In this document: positions 16,679-25,368 of the stretch, in pieces
Layout of the letters: the number at the start of each line of letters is the position of its first letter
How positions within the stretch are numbered: position 1 is the stretch's first letter
Assembly (NCBI GenBank): GCA_016192825.1
Contig: JACPTK010000033.1
Coordinates: 62,001 to 126,000 of the forward strand
Direction: 5' to 3'
From: Betaproteobacteria bacterium
GTDB taxonomy: Bacteria > Pseudomonadota > Gammaproteobacteria > Burkholderiales > SG8-41
Length of the DNA stretch: 64,000 nt
Program-made: the position numbers and the translations under genes
Notes under the pieces: model-generated
Database searches by the model: none
Told to the model about the DNA's origin: nothing
What the model saw: only the letters and a program-made list of their open reading frames with translations

Positions 16679-17323
16679 ATGGCACAGCTTGGCGCGCTCA
16701 TCGCCGTGCTTGATTTCCATGGCGTCGCGGTCGACGAATTCAATGCGTGGTATGACACGGAGCACATTCCCGAACGACTGAGAGTGCCTGGATTCCTTTC
16801 GGCGCAGCGTTGGCTGAGCGCGGACGGTCAGCCGCTGTCGATCGTGACTTATGATTTGCGGGCGTTGAACGTGTTGGCGAGCCCGCCTTATCGGGCGATT
16901 GCCGGCGAGAATTTTTCCCCTTGGTCGAAGCACGTGATCGGTGCCTGCAAGCGCTTCTGGCGCTACGAGGCAGAACAGATCTTCCCGGGCAATCAGATCG
17001 CTCCAACGGATGCGGGCGGCATGCTATATTTTTCGATGAACGTCAAGTCCGATGCCGAGGACGAGTTCAACCGATGGTACGACGCCGAGCATGTTGTTAA
17101 TGTGTCGAAGGTGCCCGGCGTGCTCGCCGCAAGGCGCTACCGCAGCGTCGTCGGCGAGCACAAGTACATCGCCATTTACCACCTGAGTACGCCATCGGTC
17201 GTCGAATCCAGCGCGTGGTCCGAGGCTGTAGAGACACCGTGGACCCATCGCGTGCGGCCGGAGACGCACGATTGCACGCGCATAGTGTGTAAAGCCTATC
17301 GCGTCGCGGCAGATTTTACGTGA
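16679..17323 (+). CDS. Two-domain EthD/dimeric alpha-beta-barrel-like protein
   Basis: A 214-residue cytoplasmic protein made of two related halves. Each opens with a strand and then an acidic/aromatic motif: FNAWYDTEHIPERLRVPGFLSAQRW near residues 20-45 and FNRWYDAEHVVNVSKVPGVLAARRY near 120-145. This W-Y-D-x-E/D-H pattern is shared by EthD-like and related ferredoxin-fold proteins, some of which are small catalysts or accessory proteins in catabolism. The start has GAGGAG upstream. A diverged homologue lies at 29537-30235. It is followed 21 bp later by an SDR gene. The function is not known; a lyase, isomerase or stress role is possible. Confidence 0.75.
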   Translation: MAQLGALIAVLDFHGVAVDEFNAWYDTEHIPERLRVPGFLSAQRWLSADGQPLSIVTYDLRALNVLASPPYRAIAGENFSPWSKHVIGACKRFWRYEAEQIFPGNQIAPTDAGGMLYFSMNVKSDAEDEFNRWYDAEHVVNVSKVPGVLAARRYRSVVGEHKYIAIYHLSTPSVVESSAWSEAVETPWTHRVRPETHDCTRIVCKAYRVAADFT

Positions 17324-17344
17324 GAAGCATGAGAAGACCGAGAC

Positions 17345-18097
17345 ATGGCGCAATTTGAAGGGAAAGTGGCTCTGATTACGGGAGCGGTGCGTCGCACCGG
17401 TCGCGCGACCGCGCTTGCACTGGCGCGCGATGGGGCCACAGTAGTCATCAATACGCGCAAATCCAGAGATGAAGCCGAACAAGTGCGAACAGAGATCGAG
17501 AGCATGGGCTGCGCCGCCATGGTATGCATCGCCGACATCACTGACGAGCGCGCGGTCGCCGCCATGTTCGAGGCAGTTGCGGCCCGGTTCGGACGGCTCG
17601 ACATTCTCGTCAACAACGCTGCGGACCGCAGCATCGTGCCATTTACGCGGATGACGATGGCGGAGTGGCGGCACATCGTCGGCATCATTCTCGACGGCGC
17701 GTTTCTATGTTCGCGTGCCGCTATCCCTTTCATGCTGCGCAATCACTGGGGGCGCATCATCAACATCGGCGGCATCGGCCAGCACATGCCCAGCGCGCGC
17801 TTTGCGGGGCGCGCCCACTCGGCGGCAGCCAAGGCGGGGCTGGAGGGCCTTACGCGGGCGCTCGCGATAGAATACGCTCAGCAGGGAATCACCGCCAATT
17901 GCGTAGTGGCAGCCCGCGTCGGAGGCGAGCGCTCAGCTACGGCTGGTAAAGCTCCCAATCCGGATCTGATGCCTCCGGTGGGACGTGAGGGTCGCCCCGA
18001 GGATATTGCGCGCGCCGTGCACTTTCTGTGCATGCCCGGCTCGGACTTCATTACGGGACAGATACTTCACGTAAACGGAGGGCTGTTCCTGCCATGA
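17345..18097 (+). CDS. SDR-family protein with altered catalytic residues
   Basis: A 250-residue protein with the classical SDR Rossmann fold: VALITGAVRRTGRATA at the N-terminus, ADITDE, DILVNNAADRS and the C-terminal GREGRPEDIARAVHFLC and FITGQILHVNGGLF. The usual Ser and Tyr of the Ser-Tyr-Lys triad are missing: the region reads NIGGIGQHMPSARF and then RAHSAAAKAG, so the Lys is present but the position four residues earlier is Ser. The third glycine of the dinucleotide motif is also changed. Members with RAH-x3-AK at this place occur widely but their reactions are uncertain. It is in an apparent operon with the EthD-like gene. Confidence 0.88.
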   Translation: MAQFEGKVALITGAVRRTGRATALALARDGATVVINTRKSRDEAEQVRTEIESMGCAAMVCIADITDERAVAAMFEAVAARFGRLDILVNNAADRSIVPFTRMTMAEWRHIVGIILDGAFLCSRAAIPFMLRNHWGRIINIGGIGQHMPSARFAGRAHSAAAKAGLEGLTRALAIEYAQQGITANCVVAARVGGERSATAGKAPNPDLMPPVGREGRPEDIARAVHFLCMPGSDFITGQILHVNGGLFLP

Positions 18098-18173
18098 TGC
18101 TCGCGGTATGAGCGGCGTCCCGGGTGCGCATTGCCTGGTGCCACACGCGCGCAGTCATGCAGCGGCGCGCGCT

Positions 18174-19301
18174 CTACTTCACGTTGTACGTCGCGAGCGC
18201 AAGCGGTTCCGTTTTCTGCCAATTGACTGTTATTCCGAGCCCCGGCTTTTCCGGCACCGCCACGCTCGGCATGTCCAGGCGCGGGCTGTCCTCGACCACG
18301 TCCGCCTCCGGCGCCACCGCGAAGGCGTACCGCTGATCGCACGTGTAATCGAGCTTGCTGATGATCGAGGCGAGATGAATGCTCGCCGTGTTGCTCACGT
18401 GCGACTCCCGGTGCGAACCGATCATTACTGGAATCCGGAACTGCTGAGCGGCATCGACGAGCTGAGCTGCCTTCAGCAGACCACCGACGATCTGGATTTT
18501 GATATTGGCGACGAAACCTTCGGGTGAGCGGGCCAGTTGCTGCAGCGCCCAGCCCGATTGCATGGATTCATCGAGCAGGATCGGTGTGCGAATACGGTTG
18601 CGGAGCGCCCTGAGAGCATCCCATTCCTCGATCGGAAAAGGCTGCTCGAGCAGGATCACTTTCAACGGCTCGAATTCTCCGGCGTATCGCCATGTTTCCG
18701 GGCTGTTGTTGTAGCCGGTATTCGCATCGAGCCGCAGCCAGGGTCCGTCCGTGCCCATCCCCCGCCGCAGCGCCGTCAGCGTCTCGATGTCCTGCCTGAT
18801 GTCGCGGCCTCCCTTGACTTTAATGGTTGAATAGCCCGTCTTCTGCCCTGCAAGAGCTCGATCCAGCATCTTGTCGACAACGTCGAGCCCGACAACGAAC
18901 GTCAGCGGAATGTTCGTCTGCGATCGGCCTCCCAGTAAAGACCAGACGGGAACCCCAAGAGCCTTTCCCTTGATGTCATGAAGGGCGATGTCTATCGAAG
19001 CCTTCGCGCAAGGGTTGCGCGGCAGCACGCGATCCAGCTCGTTCATACGTTGGCGAATGTTGAGTGGGTCCTTGCCGATGAGGAGCGGGGCAAAGTACTT
19101 ACGCAGGACCTCGACCGCCGTTTCCTGCGTTTCACCAAAGTAAGCCCCGATAGGAGCGGCCTCCCCGAAGCCGCTCACGCCTTCGTCGGTATGGATCGCG
19201 ACGTAGACATTCGACAGAACCTTGTAGCTGTGTCTCCAGACCCCGGCGCTGTCCTTGCGCGGAATGTCGACGGGTCGAATGACGATTTCGGTGATCTTCA
19301 A
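18174..19301 (-). CDS. Mandelate racemase/muconate lactonizing-type enolase-superfamily enzyme
   Basis: A 375-residue enzyme that would abstract a proton next to a carboxylate. The N-terminal capping domain includes VYVAIHTDEGVSGFGEA. In the barrel, residues IKVK (Lys161 and Lys163) match the KxK base pair. Asp192 (LRLDANTGY), Glu219 (LLEQPF) and Asp244 (LLDES) are the metal ligands, and Lys268 (NIKIQIVGG) is the opposite base. This is the muconate lactonizing subgroup pattern. A TTG start at 19301 with GTGGAG upstream is chosen; the only ATG is about 70 codons upstream inside the preceding gene. It lies 31 bp after a Bug gene, so co-transcription is likely. Lactone formation, epimerisation or racemisation are all possible. 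Confidence 0.9.
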   Translation of the reverse strand: MKITEIVIRPVDIPRKDSAGVWRHSYKVLSNVYVAIHTDEGVSGFGEAAPIGAYFGETQETAVEVLRKYFAPLLIGKDPLNIRQRMNELDRVLPRNPCAKASIDIALHDIKGKALGVPVWSLLGGRSQTNIPLTFVVGLDVVDKMLDRALAGQKTGYSTIKVKGGRDIRQDIETLTALRRGMGTDGPWLRLDANTGYNNSPETWRYAGEFEPLKVILLEQPFPIEEWDALRALRNRIRTPILLDESMQSGWALQQLARSPEGFVANIKIQIVGGLLKAAQLVDAAQQFRIPVMIGSHRESHVSNTASIHLASIISKLDYTCDQRYAFAVAPEADVVEDSPRLDMPSVAVPEKPGLGITVNWQKTEPLALATYNVK

Positions 19302-19332
19302 GCTGTCTCCACGATGTAAATGACGAACAGCG

Positions 19333-20355
19333 TTATTTCGCCAGTCCGAGCTCCGTAAGCACCTCTTTGAGCTCAGCCTCGCGTTGTTCCAGGTATTTGA
19401 TGTTCCGGGTCCCGCCGATGTAGAGAGGCTGCCCGAGAAAGGTGTCCAGATATTTCTTCCATTCTTCTGTCCGAGAAAGGCGTGAGAATACGTCCTGCCA
19501 GAGAGCAACCTGCGCGGGTGTTAGTCCCCTGGGTCCCATCACGCCACGAGTGTTGCTGATGAGATCGACATTTACACCCTGTTCTTTCCATGTGGGAACA
19601 TCTGCCAATACGCCGCCCAGTCGCCGCGGCGCAGCCACTCCCAGCACGCGTACCTTGCCCGCTTTCAACTGAACCACGGCGTTTCCGGCAGAGACCGGGA
19701 CCACATCGATGTGCCCGCCCAAAAGCGCGATGAGGTTCCGGTTCGACGACGGGTCGATGACCACGCGCATCCGCTTCACGTCGATTCCGACTGCCCGCAC
19801 GATCATCCCGGTAACCGCATGACTCGCGGCGCCCAAGCCGGGCGCGACACCTACTGTCAGCGACTGAGGGTCTTGCTTAAGGCGGTTCAGCAGGTCCGTG
19901 CCGGATTTCAACGGAGAATCAGCGCGGACCATGAGCACGTAGTATTCCGTAAACAGTTGCGCAATCGGCGTGAAATCCCTGAAGTGCAGCGTACTCCTGC
20001 CGATAATATGGTTAGTCAGCAGGCTAGGAAAAGTTACCGAGAGATAATGCGCATCGCCGGCGTGCTGATTGAGGTACGACCACGCGATCGCGCCCCCCCC
20101 GCCCGGCTTGTTGGCTACGGTTACCGGCGTGTCGACAAGCCGCAACTCCTGGAGGACCTGCTGGATCTTTCGTGCGGTCCGGTCGTTGCCGCCGCCGGGG
20201 CCACCGGTAACGACGATCTCAACCGGCCCTTTAGGCTTCCACTGATCCGACTGAGCATGACTCGTGGTCGCGAAGAATGCCACCAATAGCCAAACAAGTA
20301 CACCACCGACAGGCATTATCACCGCCAGGCCTCGGCCCTTCGACTTGCGTTCCAT
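19333..20355 (-). CDS. Divergent Bug/TctC-type solute-binding protein
   Basis: A 340-residue periplasmic protein of the TTT receptor family, but more divergent than most in this window. It has an N-terminal hydrophobic signal (VGGVLVWLLVAFFATTSHAQ), then WKPKGPVEIVVTGGPGGGNDRTAR and VTVANKPGGGGAIAWSYLNQHAGD. A typical ADVPTWKEQGVNVDL segment follows, and ALWQDVFSRL and EAELKEVLTELGL close it. AAGGAGGAGTT precedes the ATG at 20355. It shares the longer SYLNQ-AGD-HYL variant with the protein at 22035, and both flank a dehydrogenase-type gene. The ligand is unknown. Confidence 0.92.
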   Translation of the reverse strand: MERKSKGRGLAVIMPVGGVLVWLLVAFFATTSHAQSDQWKPKGPVEIVVTGGPGGGNDRTARKIQQVLQELRLVDTPVTVANKPGGGGAIAWSYLNQHAGDAHYLSVTFPSLLTNHIIGRSTLHFRDFTPIAQLFTEYYVLMVRADSPLKSGTDLLNRLKQDPQSLTVGVAPGLGAASHAVTGMIVRAVGIDVKRMRVVIDPSSNRNLIALLGGHIDVVPVSAGNAVVQLKAGKVRVLGVAAPRRLGGVLADVPTWKEQGVNVDLISNTRGVMGPRGLTPAQVALWQDVFSRLSRTEEWKKYLDTFLGQPLYIGGTRNIKYLEQREAELKEVLTELGLAK

Positions 20356-20374
20356 AACTCCTCCTTTCGTGTGC

Positions 20375-21568
20375 CTACCAGGCAGCCTGCAGCAGCGGCA
20401 AGAGATCGCCCGAACCGGCAATCGGCCGAGGATTCGATGGCAACTGGCGGTCGAGCATCGTCTCATCAGCGATGGCATCCAGACCCGTTTCAGGCACGCC
20501 GACGTCGCGCAAACGACTTGGCAGCCCTAGCGAACGGGCCAAAGCAGCGACCGCATTGGCCGCGGCAAGGCACGCCTCCCGCGGCGAGCAGGCGCGCACG
20601 TTGATGCCCACGGCCTCGGCGACCAGCACTTGCTGATCGAGGCTCGCGTCCAGATTGAAGCGCATGCCGTGCGGCGCCAGAATGCCATGCGCGGCACCGT
20701 GCGAGACATGGTGAAGATCCCCCACATGATGAGCCAGCGCGTGGACGACGCCCGTGCCGGTGCTTTGCAGCACCAGCATAGGTAGTACGGCCGCTACCTG
20801 GGCTTCCTGAAGAACGGCGAGTCCGGCGTCGGCGCACTTCGGAACGATATGCATGAGCTTGCGCAGTCCGGCGAGTGCCAGCGCATCGGCAATAGGATTG
20901 TGGCGCCGCGAACAAACAATTTCGATGCAGTGATCGACCGACACGAAGGCACTGCCTAACAGAATCTGGAGCGGCGTCGTCGCAAGCGCCTGCGTATCGA
21001 GCAGCACCATCCTTGGCGCGAGGGTAGCGCTGCCGAAATGGACCTTGGTCCCCACCCGCGGATCAACGCCGCTTGCCGAGGCGGTGAACTCCGCACCAGG
21101 AAACGTGGTGGGTATGGCGATCACCGGCACACGCGGCGTCGGCAGTTCGGGTAGATGCATCTTGTCCGCCCGCTCTACAAGCATGCGAAAGTCGCGGATG
21201 CTGCCGGGCAGGTCCATCTGCACCGCGACGAGCTTTGCCACGCTTTGCGTGCTGCCACCGCCTACCGCTACCAGTACATCCGCGTCCAATTCAAGGGCCG
21301 CCTTCGCTCCGCGCTCGACGGCAGGAAGAGGAGCATGGGCCCCGGTTTGATCAAATATGCCTGCATAGCGGTTACCTATGGCCGCTTGTACGCGCTCGAT
21401 GATGCCGCTTCTTGCCCGAACGTTTGGACCGCAGATGATCAGGGCGCGCCGGCATTTCAATTCGTCGATGTAGTCACCTAAGCGCGCGACACAGTCGAAT
21501 GCGCTAACGATTTTTCGTCCGACGGTACGATATGTAAATTGAACGCCCGCCTCAGCCACCACCTCCAC
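20375..21568 (-). CDS. Iron-containing alcohol dehydrogenase / maleylacetate reductase-like enzyme
   Basis: A 397-residue oxidoreductase with a nucleotide-binding N-terminal domain and a helical metal-binding domain. Recognisable parts are RALIICGPNVRARSG, VLVAVGGGSTQSVAK and PVIAIPTTFPGAEFTASASG. The helical domain has VVHALAHHVGD and VSHGAAHGILAPHGMRFN, where two metal-ligand His residues would sit. At the place of the first metal ligand the sequence is FVSVDHCIE; the usual Asp two residues after G/M is Val, and maleylacetate reductases also deviate here. A GTG start at 21568 behind AGGAGGAG is chosen. Overlap or closeness to the Bug gene (19 bp) suggests one operon. Reduction of a keto-acid or aldehyde is likely. 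Confidence 0.88.
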   Translation of the reverse strand: MEVVAEAGVQFTYRTVGRKIVSAFDCVARLGDYIDELKCRRALIICGPNVRARSGIIERVQAAIGNRYAGIFDQTGAHAPLPAVERGAKAALELDADVLVAVGGGSTQSVAKLVAVQMDLPGSIRDFRMLVERADKMHLPELPTPRVPVIAIPTTFPGAEFTASASGVDPRVGTKVHFGSATLAPRMVLLDTQALATTPLQILLGSAFVSVDHCIEIVCSRRHNPIADALALAGLRKLMHIVPKCADAGLAVLQEAQVAAVLPMLVLQSTGTGVVHALAHHVGDLHHVSHGAAHGILAPHGMRFNLDASLDQQVLVAEAVGINVRACSPREACLAAANAVAALARSLGLPSRLRDVGVPETGLDAIADETMLDRQLPSNPRPIAGSGDLLPLLQAAW

Positions 21569-21658
21569 AACTCCTCCTGCGCTCAATTTTGCGATATAGA
21601 CGATGCTGCCATCGTGGACTCGAGACCGCAATGGCCCGGCAAGCAGCACCAGTCCAGT

Positions 21659-21965
21659 TTACCCGTCTTGCTCAGCACCGCCCCGACCGGCCGCCTGCGC
21701 ACCTGTGCAGTCAAGCTGCCGCAGTGCGAAAATGAATTTCGCCGAATTATCGTCGTAGGCAAAGAAGAATGAGCTCAGGACTTACCTCCGCCAGGCGCGC
21801 GACCGTCACATGGTCAGGCGTATGTTTCCCACGCTCGTACTGATTGATCCGAACGCTCGCAGAGGACTCGTCGATACCGGCCAAACCCAACTGCTCCTGG
21901 GAAATGCCCGCACGCTTTCTCGCTTCCTTAAGACGCCCGGCAATAACCGCCGTCCCAGCCATCAC
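21659..21965 (-). pseudogene. XRE-family regulator broken by a +1 frameshift
   Basis: The first 60 codons give a clear XRE helix-turn-helix: RLKEARKRAGISQEQLGLAG, then ASVRINQYERGKHTP and ARLAEV. After AEV the frame runs into a stop after 12 more codons. If one A of the TTAC run at about 21782-21785 (plus strand) is removed, the other frame continues as VLSSFFFAYDDNSAKFIFALRQLD. This is the normal C-terminal part of this XRE subfamily (PxxFFxA-DD-x-AK/E-L-LAF). The combined gene would run to a stop at 21659. Either the gene is inactivated or the assembly has a one-base error. It lies between the Bug gene (22035) and the reductase gene. Confidence 0.8.
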
Positions 21966-22034
21966 ATCTTACCTCTGAAGAAACGCTGGTGGTCTTCCCA
22001 ATGACGCAATACTAAAAAATCCTTAGCACCGGGG

Positions 22035-23075
22035 TCAGCGGCTATTCTTGCGCGGCTTGACCACTCCCAGGGCTTTGACGAGGGTCTGCAGCGCTTGATA
22101 CTCGGCTTTCAGGAACGCGCGGGTTTCGCTGCTGTTCTTGTATTCCAATGAGCGGAGGCGGCGCGCCGCGTCCGATTTCCACTCATCGGTCTTGACCAAC
22201 GCTGCGAAAGCTCGATCCCAGTAGGCGATTTGCGCCTGGCTCAATCCCTGCGCCCCGACGACACAGGTCCAGCCGGAAATGACAGGCGCATCGACGCCCA
22301 GCTCCTTCCAGGTCGGTATGTCGGCATACGCGCCGCCAAGACGCTTAGGCGCATTCACGGCGATCACCCTTATTTTTCCTGACTGTTTGTCCCCGAGCAT
22401 GTTGGAGCCGCTCGTCGAATTGGTGTCGATATGACCGCCGAGGAGAGCCGTTCGCGCTTCGCTGCCGCCTTTGAAGCCGACCATCTTCAATTTGCCGACA
22501 TTCACGCCTCCGGCCTTGAGCACGGACAACATCTGGATGTGGCCTATGCCCCCGATATTCGACGTACCCATGCTGAGCGAGCCCGGATCACTGCTCAGCC
22601 GGGCTATCAGGTCTTTGCCGGATTGGATCAGTGAGTCCGCCCTCACGGCCCACACGTAATATTCGCTCCCCAAACAGGCCAGCGGAGTGGCGCGCGAGTA
22701 ATCGACGTTGTGGTTTCCGATCGCATAGCTCGATAGCAGCGTCGGGTAAAAGACCTCGAGATAATGCCCGTCGCCGGCGCGTTGGTTCAGCAGGTAAGCC
22801 GTGGCAATGGACTGGCTGCCTCCCGCCTTGTTGACAGGCGTCACCGGAGCTTCGACCAGGCCCTTTTCCTGCCAGATTGCCTGTGCCCTTCTGACGATCG
22901 TATCGAGCTGACTGCCGGGGGTCGCGCCTATGATGAACTCCACGTTTCTGTCCGGCTTCCACTCGGCTTGTGCCCATGCGGCCGGCGCGAAGGCAACCAG
23001 TGCCATCAGACAAACACGTGCGACGCGGCGCGCGATCGAGCACAACGGGCTTCCTACTCCCACTCCTTTTGCCAT
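22035..23075 (-). CDS. Divergent Bug/TctC-type solute-binding protein
   Basis: A 346-residue secreted receptor with signal segment VARVCLMALVAFAPAAWA, then WKPDRNVEFIIGATPGSQLDTIVRR, the SIATAYLLNQRAGDGHYLEV stretch and ADIPTWKELGVDAPV. It ends with basic residues (KPRKNSR). It resembles the protein at 19333 more than the other Bug proteins here. The ATG at 23075 has GGGAGG upstream. Its first codons overlap, in another frame, the tail of a decayed Bug gene (23054-23230), so it may have acquired its present start by recombination. The ligand is unknown. Confidence 0.92.
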   Translation of the reverse strand: MAKGVGVGSPLCSIARRVARVCLMALVAFAPAAWAQAEWKPDRNVEFIIGATPGSQLDTIVRRAQAIWQEKGLVEAPVTPVNKAGGSQSIATAYLLNQRAGDGHYLEVFYPTLLSSYAIGNHNVDYSRATPLACLGSEYYVWAVRADSLIQSGKDLIARLSSDPGSLSMGTSNIGGIGHIQMLSVLKAGGVNVGKLKMVGFKGGSEARTALLGGHIDTNSTSGSNMLGDKQSGKIRVIAVNAPKRLGGAYADIPTWKELGVDAPVISGWTCVVGAQGLSQAQIAYWDRAFAALVKTDEWKSDAARRLRSLEYKNSSETRAFLKAEYQALQTLVKALGVVKPRKNSR

Positions 23076-23230
23076 ATTTCCTCCCTGCTGAACCGGTCGA
23101 CCTGAACGTTTATTAACTCGGTAAGCTGCTCCGGGCTGCTCGCGACGACCTCCACACTCATGCCCGCGAGCCGCTCCCTCACTTCCGGCTCCGCCAATAT
23201 CTTGGCGATCGCATCGTTCACCTTCTGCGT
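23054..23230 (-). pseudogene. Remnant C-terminal fragment of a Bug protein
   Basis: Directly after the amidohydrolase stop codon and in the same frame, 58 codons encode VNDAIAKILAEPEVRERLAGM, VEVVASSPEQLTELI and NVQVDRFS. This is the C-terminal helix region of Bug proteins (compare INREMVKVL...VVASTPDEL at 34311). No start codon or N-terminal part exists, so the rest was deleted. The frame ends with TAG inside the first codons of the Bug gene at 22035. It shows that a Bug gene was lost or replaced between the amidohydrolase and the present receptor gene. Confidence 0.85.
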
Positions 23231-24085
23231 TCATTCGAGTTTCAATAAGCGAGCAGCATTCCGGTGGAGAATCTTGTCCTCAAGCTCGGCGCTCAAATCC
23301 CATTGTCTGAACGCTTCGACGCTTTCCTTCAGCGGACGGCTTGGATAGGCCGTGCCGAAGAGCAGTCGGTCGGGCATGAACGATTTCGCAGCCTTGATGT
23401 ACTCCTGCGATCCGGGGGTATTGATGCCATTGATATACAAGTCGGGAGACACGTAGACGTTCTCGCGCATGAATGCCACTTCGATCATCGGCATCACGCT
23501 GGGCCACGCGCCGTGAGAGATCACGATCTTCAGTTTCGGGAAGTCCTTGGCCACTTTCGCTACGGGCGTCGGAGAACCGTAAGCAAGATCGTTACCCACC
23601 ATGGTGCACAACATGCCGCTGATCGTGATCGAGATGGGCAGGTCGAGCTCCTGGCAGCGTTCGTAGATCGGATACAACATCTTGTCATCCGAGTGCATCG
23701 GTGTAAACGACGCGCCCGGCTCGATCGATACCCCGCGATAGCCTTCTGCACGGTGCGTCCTCTCGATTTCCTCCAGTCCGGCTTCGATGTCGCGTAAATC
23801 GATTCCGGTAAAGGCGACAAAGCGGGCCGGATGCTGCCGCATGACCTCCGTAATTTCGTCGTTCGGAATGATGCCGAGAGGTCGGGGTGCCTGCCGCCCC
23901 ATGATGACACCCATGATATCGGCTTCCTTCATCTCCGTCAGAAGATCGTCGACCGACTGCGTCTGGACGGACTTGGGACGCGGCATTCCCATGCGTGAAG
24001 GGTAATAGCCGGTGCCTTCGGTGAACTGCGCCGTTGCTTTCCACGACTTCAACGGCGGGCGGAGTCTCATGTCGATGATCATCAC
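23231..24085 (-). CDS. Amidohydrolase_2-fold protein lacking the HxH metal motif
   Basis: A 284-residue TIM-barrel protein of the ACMSD/LigI-type amidohydrolase family. The first strand reads IIDMRLRPPLK where metal-dependent members have D-x-H-x-H. A His remains in VISHGAWPSVMPM, and the last strand has LLFGTAYPSRPL where most have FGSDYP. Three of the usual metal ligands are therefore replaced, suggesting a metal-free hydrolase like 2-pyrone-4,6-dicarboxylate lactonase or a different chemistry. The start is GTG at 24085 or the adjacent ATG; alignment with the homologue at 26393 favours the first. It is co-directional with the PRISE gene, 76 bp downstream. Confidence 0.88.
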   Translation of the reverse strand: MMIIDMRLRPPLKSWKATAQFTEGTGYYPSRMGMPRPKSVQTQSVDDLLTEMKEADIMGVIMGRQAPRPLGIIPNDEITEVMRQHPARFVAFTGIDLRDIEAGLEEIERTHRAEGYRGVSIEPGASFTPMHSDDKMLYPIYERCQELDLPISITISGMLCTMVGNDLAYGSPTPVAKVAKDFPKLKIVISHGAWPSVMPMIEVAFMRENVYVSPDLYINGINTPGSQEYIKAAKSFMPDRLLFGTAYPSRPLKESVEAFRQWDLSAELEDKILHRNAARLLKLE

Positions 24086-24161
24086 GGACGCCTGAAAGTC
24101 GGTGAATGAAAGAATGCTAGCACGAACTGTGACCTCCCGTTCTGGAAATTCCGCTGCTTGA

Positions 24162-25229
24162 TCAGGGAATCACCTTTTCAGCGCGCAAGCGCGCCAATAT
24201 TCGAAGAAACATGTGCTCGCTGTCGAGAGCCTCGCAAAAACCGTGCTGCCGGATCTTCACCAGATCGGATATGAGGTCGTACTCGCAGGCAAAGCGCGAA
24301 TGCGGCGGCGTGTAATCACCCTGCGCCCAGCCGGGAGCGCGGTCGAACGGAAACGGCTTCAAGCCGTACTTCGCGGTCATGTCATCCCAGAGCCGGCGCT
24401 TATCGCGCAGGAACTCCGACATGAGGTAGGGCTGAGGACCCGCCGGCGCGAGCCCGAAAAACCCGGCCAGCGCGGGCCACATGTTTTTCCAACGAAAGTA
24501 GTCGCCGTTGTTCACGTTGAACGCGTGATTGCCGCACTTGGCGGTGGTCGAAACCCAGATCGCCGCCCGCGAAAGCAGATCGGCGTCGCACACGTCGAAC
24601 AACGTCTCGAAGCAGCGTTGCGAGGCCGGGAAACCGAAGGGCTGCCCAAGCTCACGCAGGATCGAGCCGTAGATTCCGATCAGGCTCGCCAGGTTCATCG
24701 GATTTCCTGCCGCGTATCCGCAGACGGAGTGCGGACGCACTGCAGTCCATGTCCACGGCTTGCCCCGCTGACGTTCGATGACGAGGTCCTCCTCGGAGTA
24801 ATAGAAGTCGGCGCCGGGCGTGCGCGGGTCCGCCTCCTTCGCCGGCGTCTTGAACGGTCCCAGGTGGGATGCGTAATACTTCGTGCCCTGCAGCAGATTG
24901 ATATTCACGAGGTTCGGTGCAGCCGCCTCCGCCGCATCGATCACGTTCCTGATCATTGCAAGGCGAGTATGTTTATCGCCGTGATTGGCACAGTAGAAAA
25001 CGTGAGTGACGTCGAAGCACGCGCCGAGCACGCGACGCGTCGCCTGCGGGTCTGTGAGATCGACGCTGACGTGAATAAACGCATCTCGTGGCGTTTCAGC
25101 ACTGAATCGAGGAGCACGCCGCGATACGCCGTATACTTTCCATTCCAGCGATTGCAGCAACTGTTCGGCAAGCGGGGTGCCGGTTACACCATTGACACCT
25201 AATACGATGGCAACCTTGCCTGTTTTGAT
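24162..25229 (-). CDS. PRISE-type NAD(P)-dependent enone reductase; canonical start codon missing
   Basis: An extended SDR resembling plant progesterone 5-beta-reductase/iridoid synthase. The motif VLGVNGVTGTPLAEQLL (dinucleotide binding), VYGVSRR, INLLQGTKYYASHLGP (catalytic Lys region), FYYSEEDLVIE (catalytic Tyr region) and WTWTAVRPHSVCGYAAG match the PRISE signature in order. The dinucleotide motif lies upstream of the first TTG start (25160). The frame is open to about 25260 but has no ATG, GTG or TTG there; alignment with the homologue at 28485 places the start at an ATC codon (25227-25229) preceded by CCGGAG. An ATG-to-ATC change would explain this, so expression is doubtful. The enzyme would reduce activated C=C bonds. 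Confidence 0.75.
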   Translation of the reverse strand: MKTGKVAIVLGVNGVTGTPLAEQLLQSLEWKVYGVSRRAPRFSAETPRDAFIHVSVDLTDPQATRRVLGACFDVTHVFYCANHGDKHTRLAMIRNVIDAAEAAAPNLVNINLLQGTKYYASHLGPFKTPAKEADPRTPGADFYYSEEDLVIERQRGKPWTWTAVRPHSVCGYAAGNPMNLASLIGIYGSILRELGQPFGFPASQRCFETLFDVCDADLLSRAAIWVSTTAKCGNHAFNVNNGDYFRWKNMWPALAGFFGLAPAGPQPYLMSEFLRDKRRLWDDMTAKYGLKPFPFDRAPGWAQGDYTPPHSRFACEYDLISDLVKIRQHGFCEALDSEHMFLRILARLRAEKVIP

Positions 25230-25251
25230 GTGATTAACTCCGGAGCGCGCA

Positions 25252-25280
25252 TTGCATATTCTAGCCGCTCAAGATATTAT
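25252..25280 (+). promoter_or_regulatory. Sigma-70-like promoter for the Bug gene at 25369
   Basis: TTGCAT (25252-25257) and TATTAT (25275-25280) are spaced by exactly 17 bp in the divergent spacer upstream of the Bug gene, pointing rightward. Both boxes are close to consensus. The resulting leader would be about 80 bases. Confidence 0.6.
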
Positions 25281-25368
25281 CACGATGGTTCTCGCATCGT
25301 TCCCCGATGTCCGTTTCATGACGACCTCGCGTTCGTCGTTCTATAAGACTTTAGGAGGAGAAATCCAA

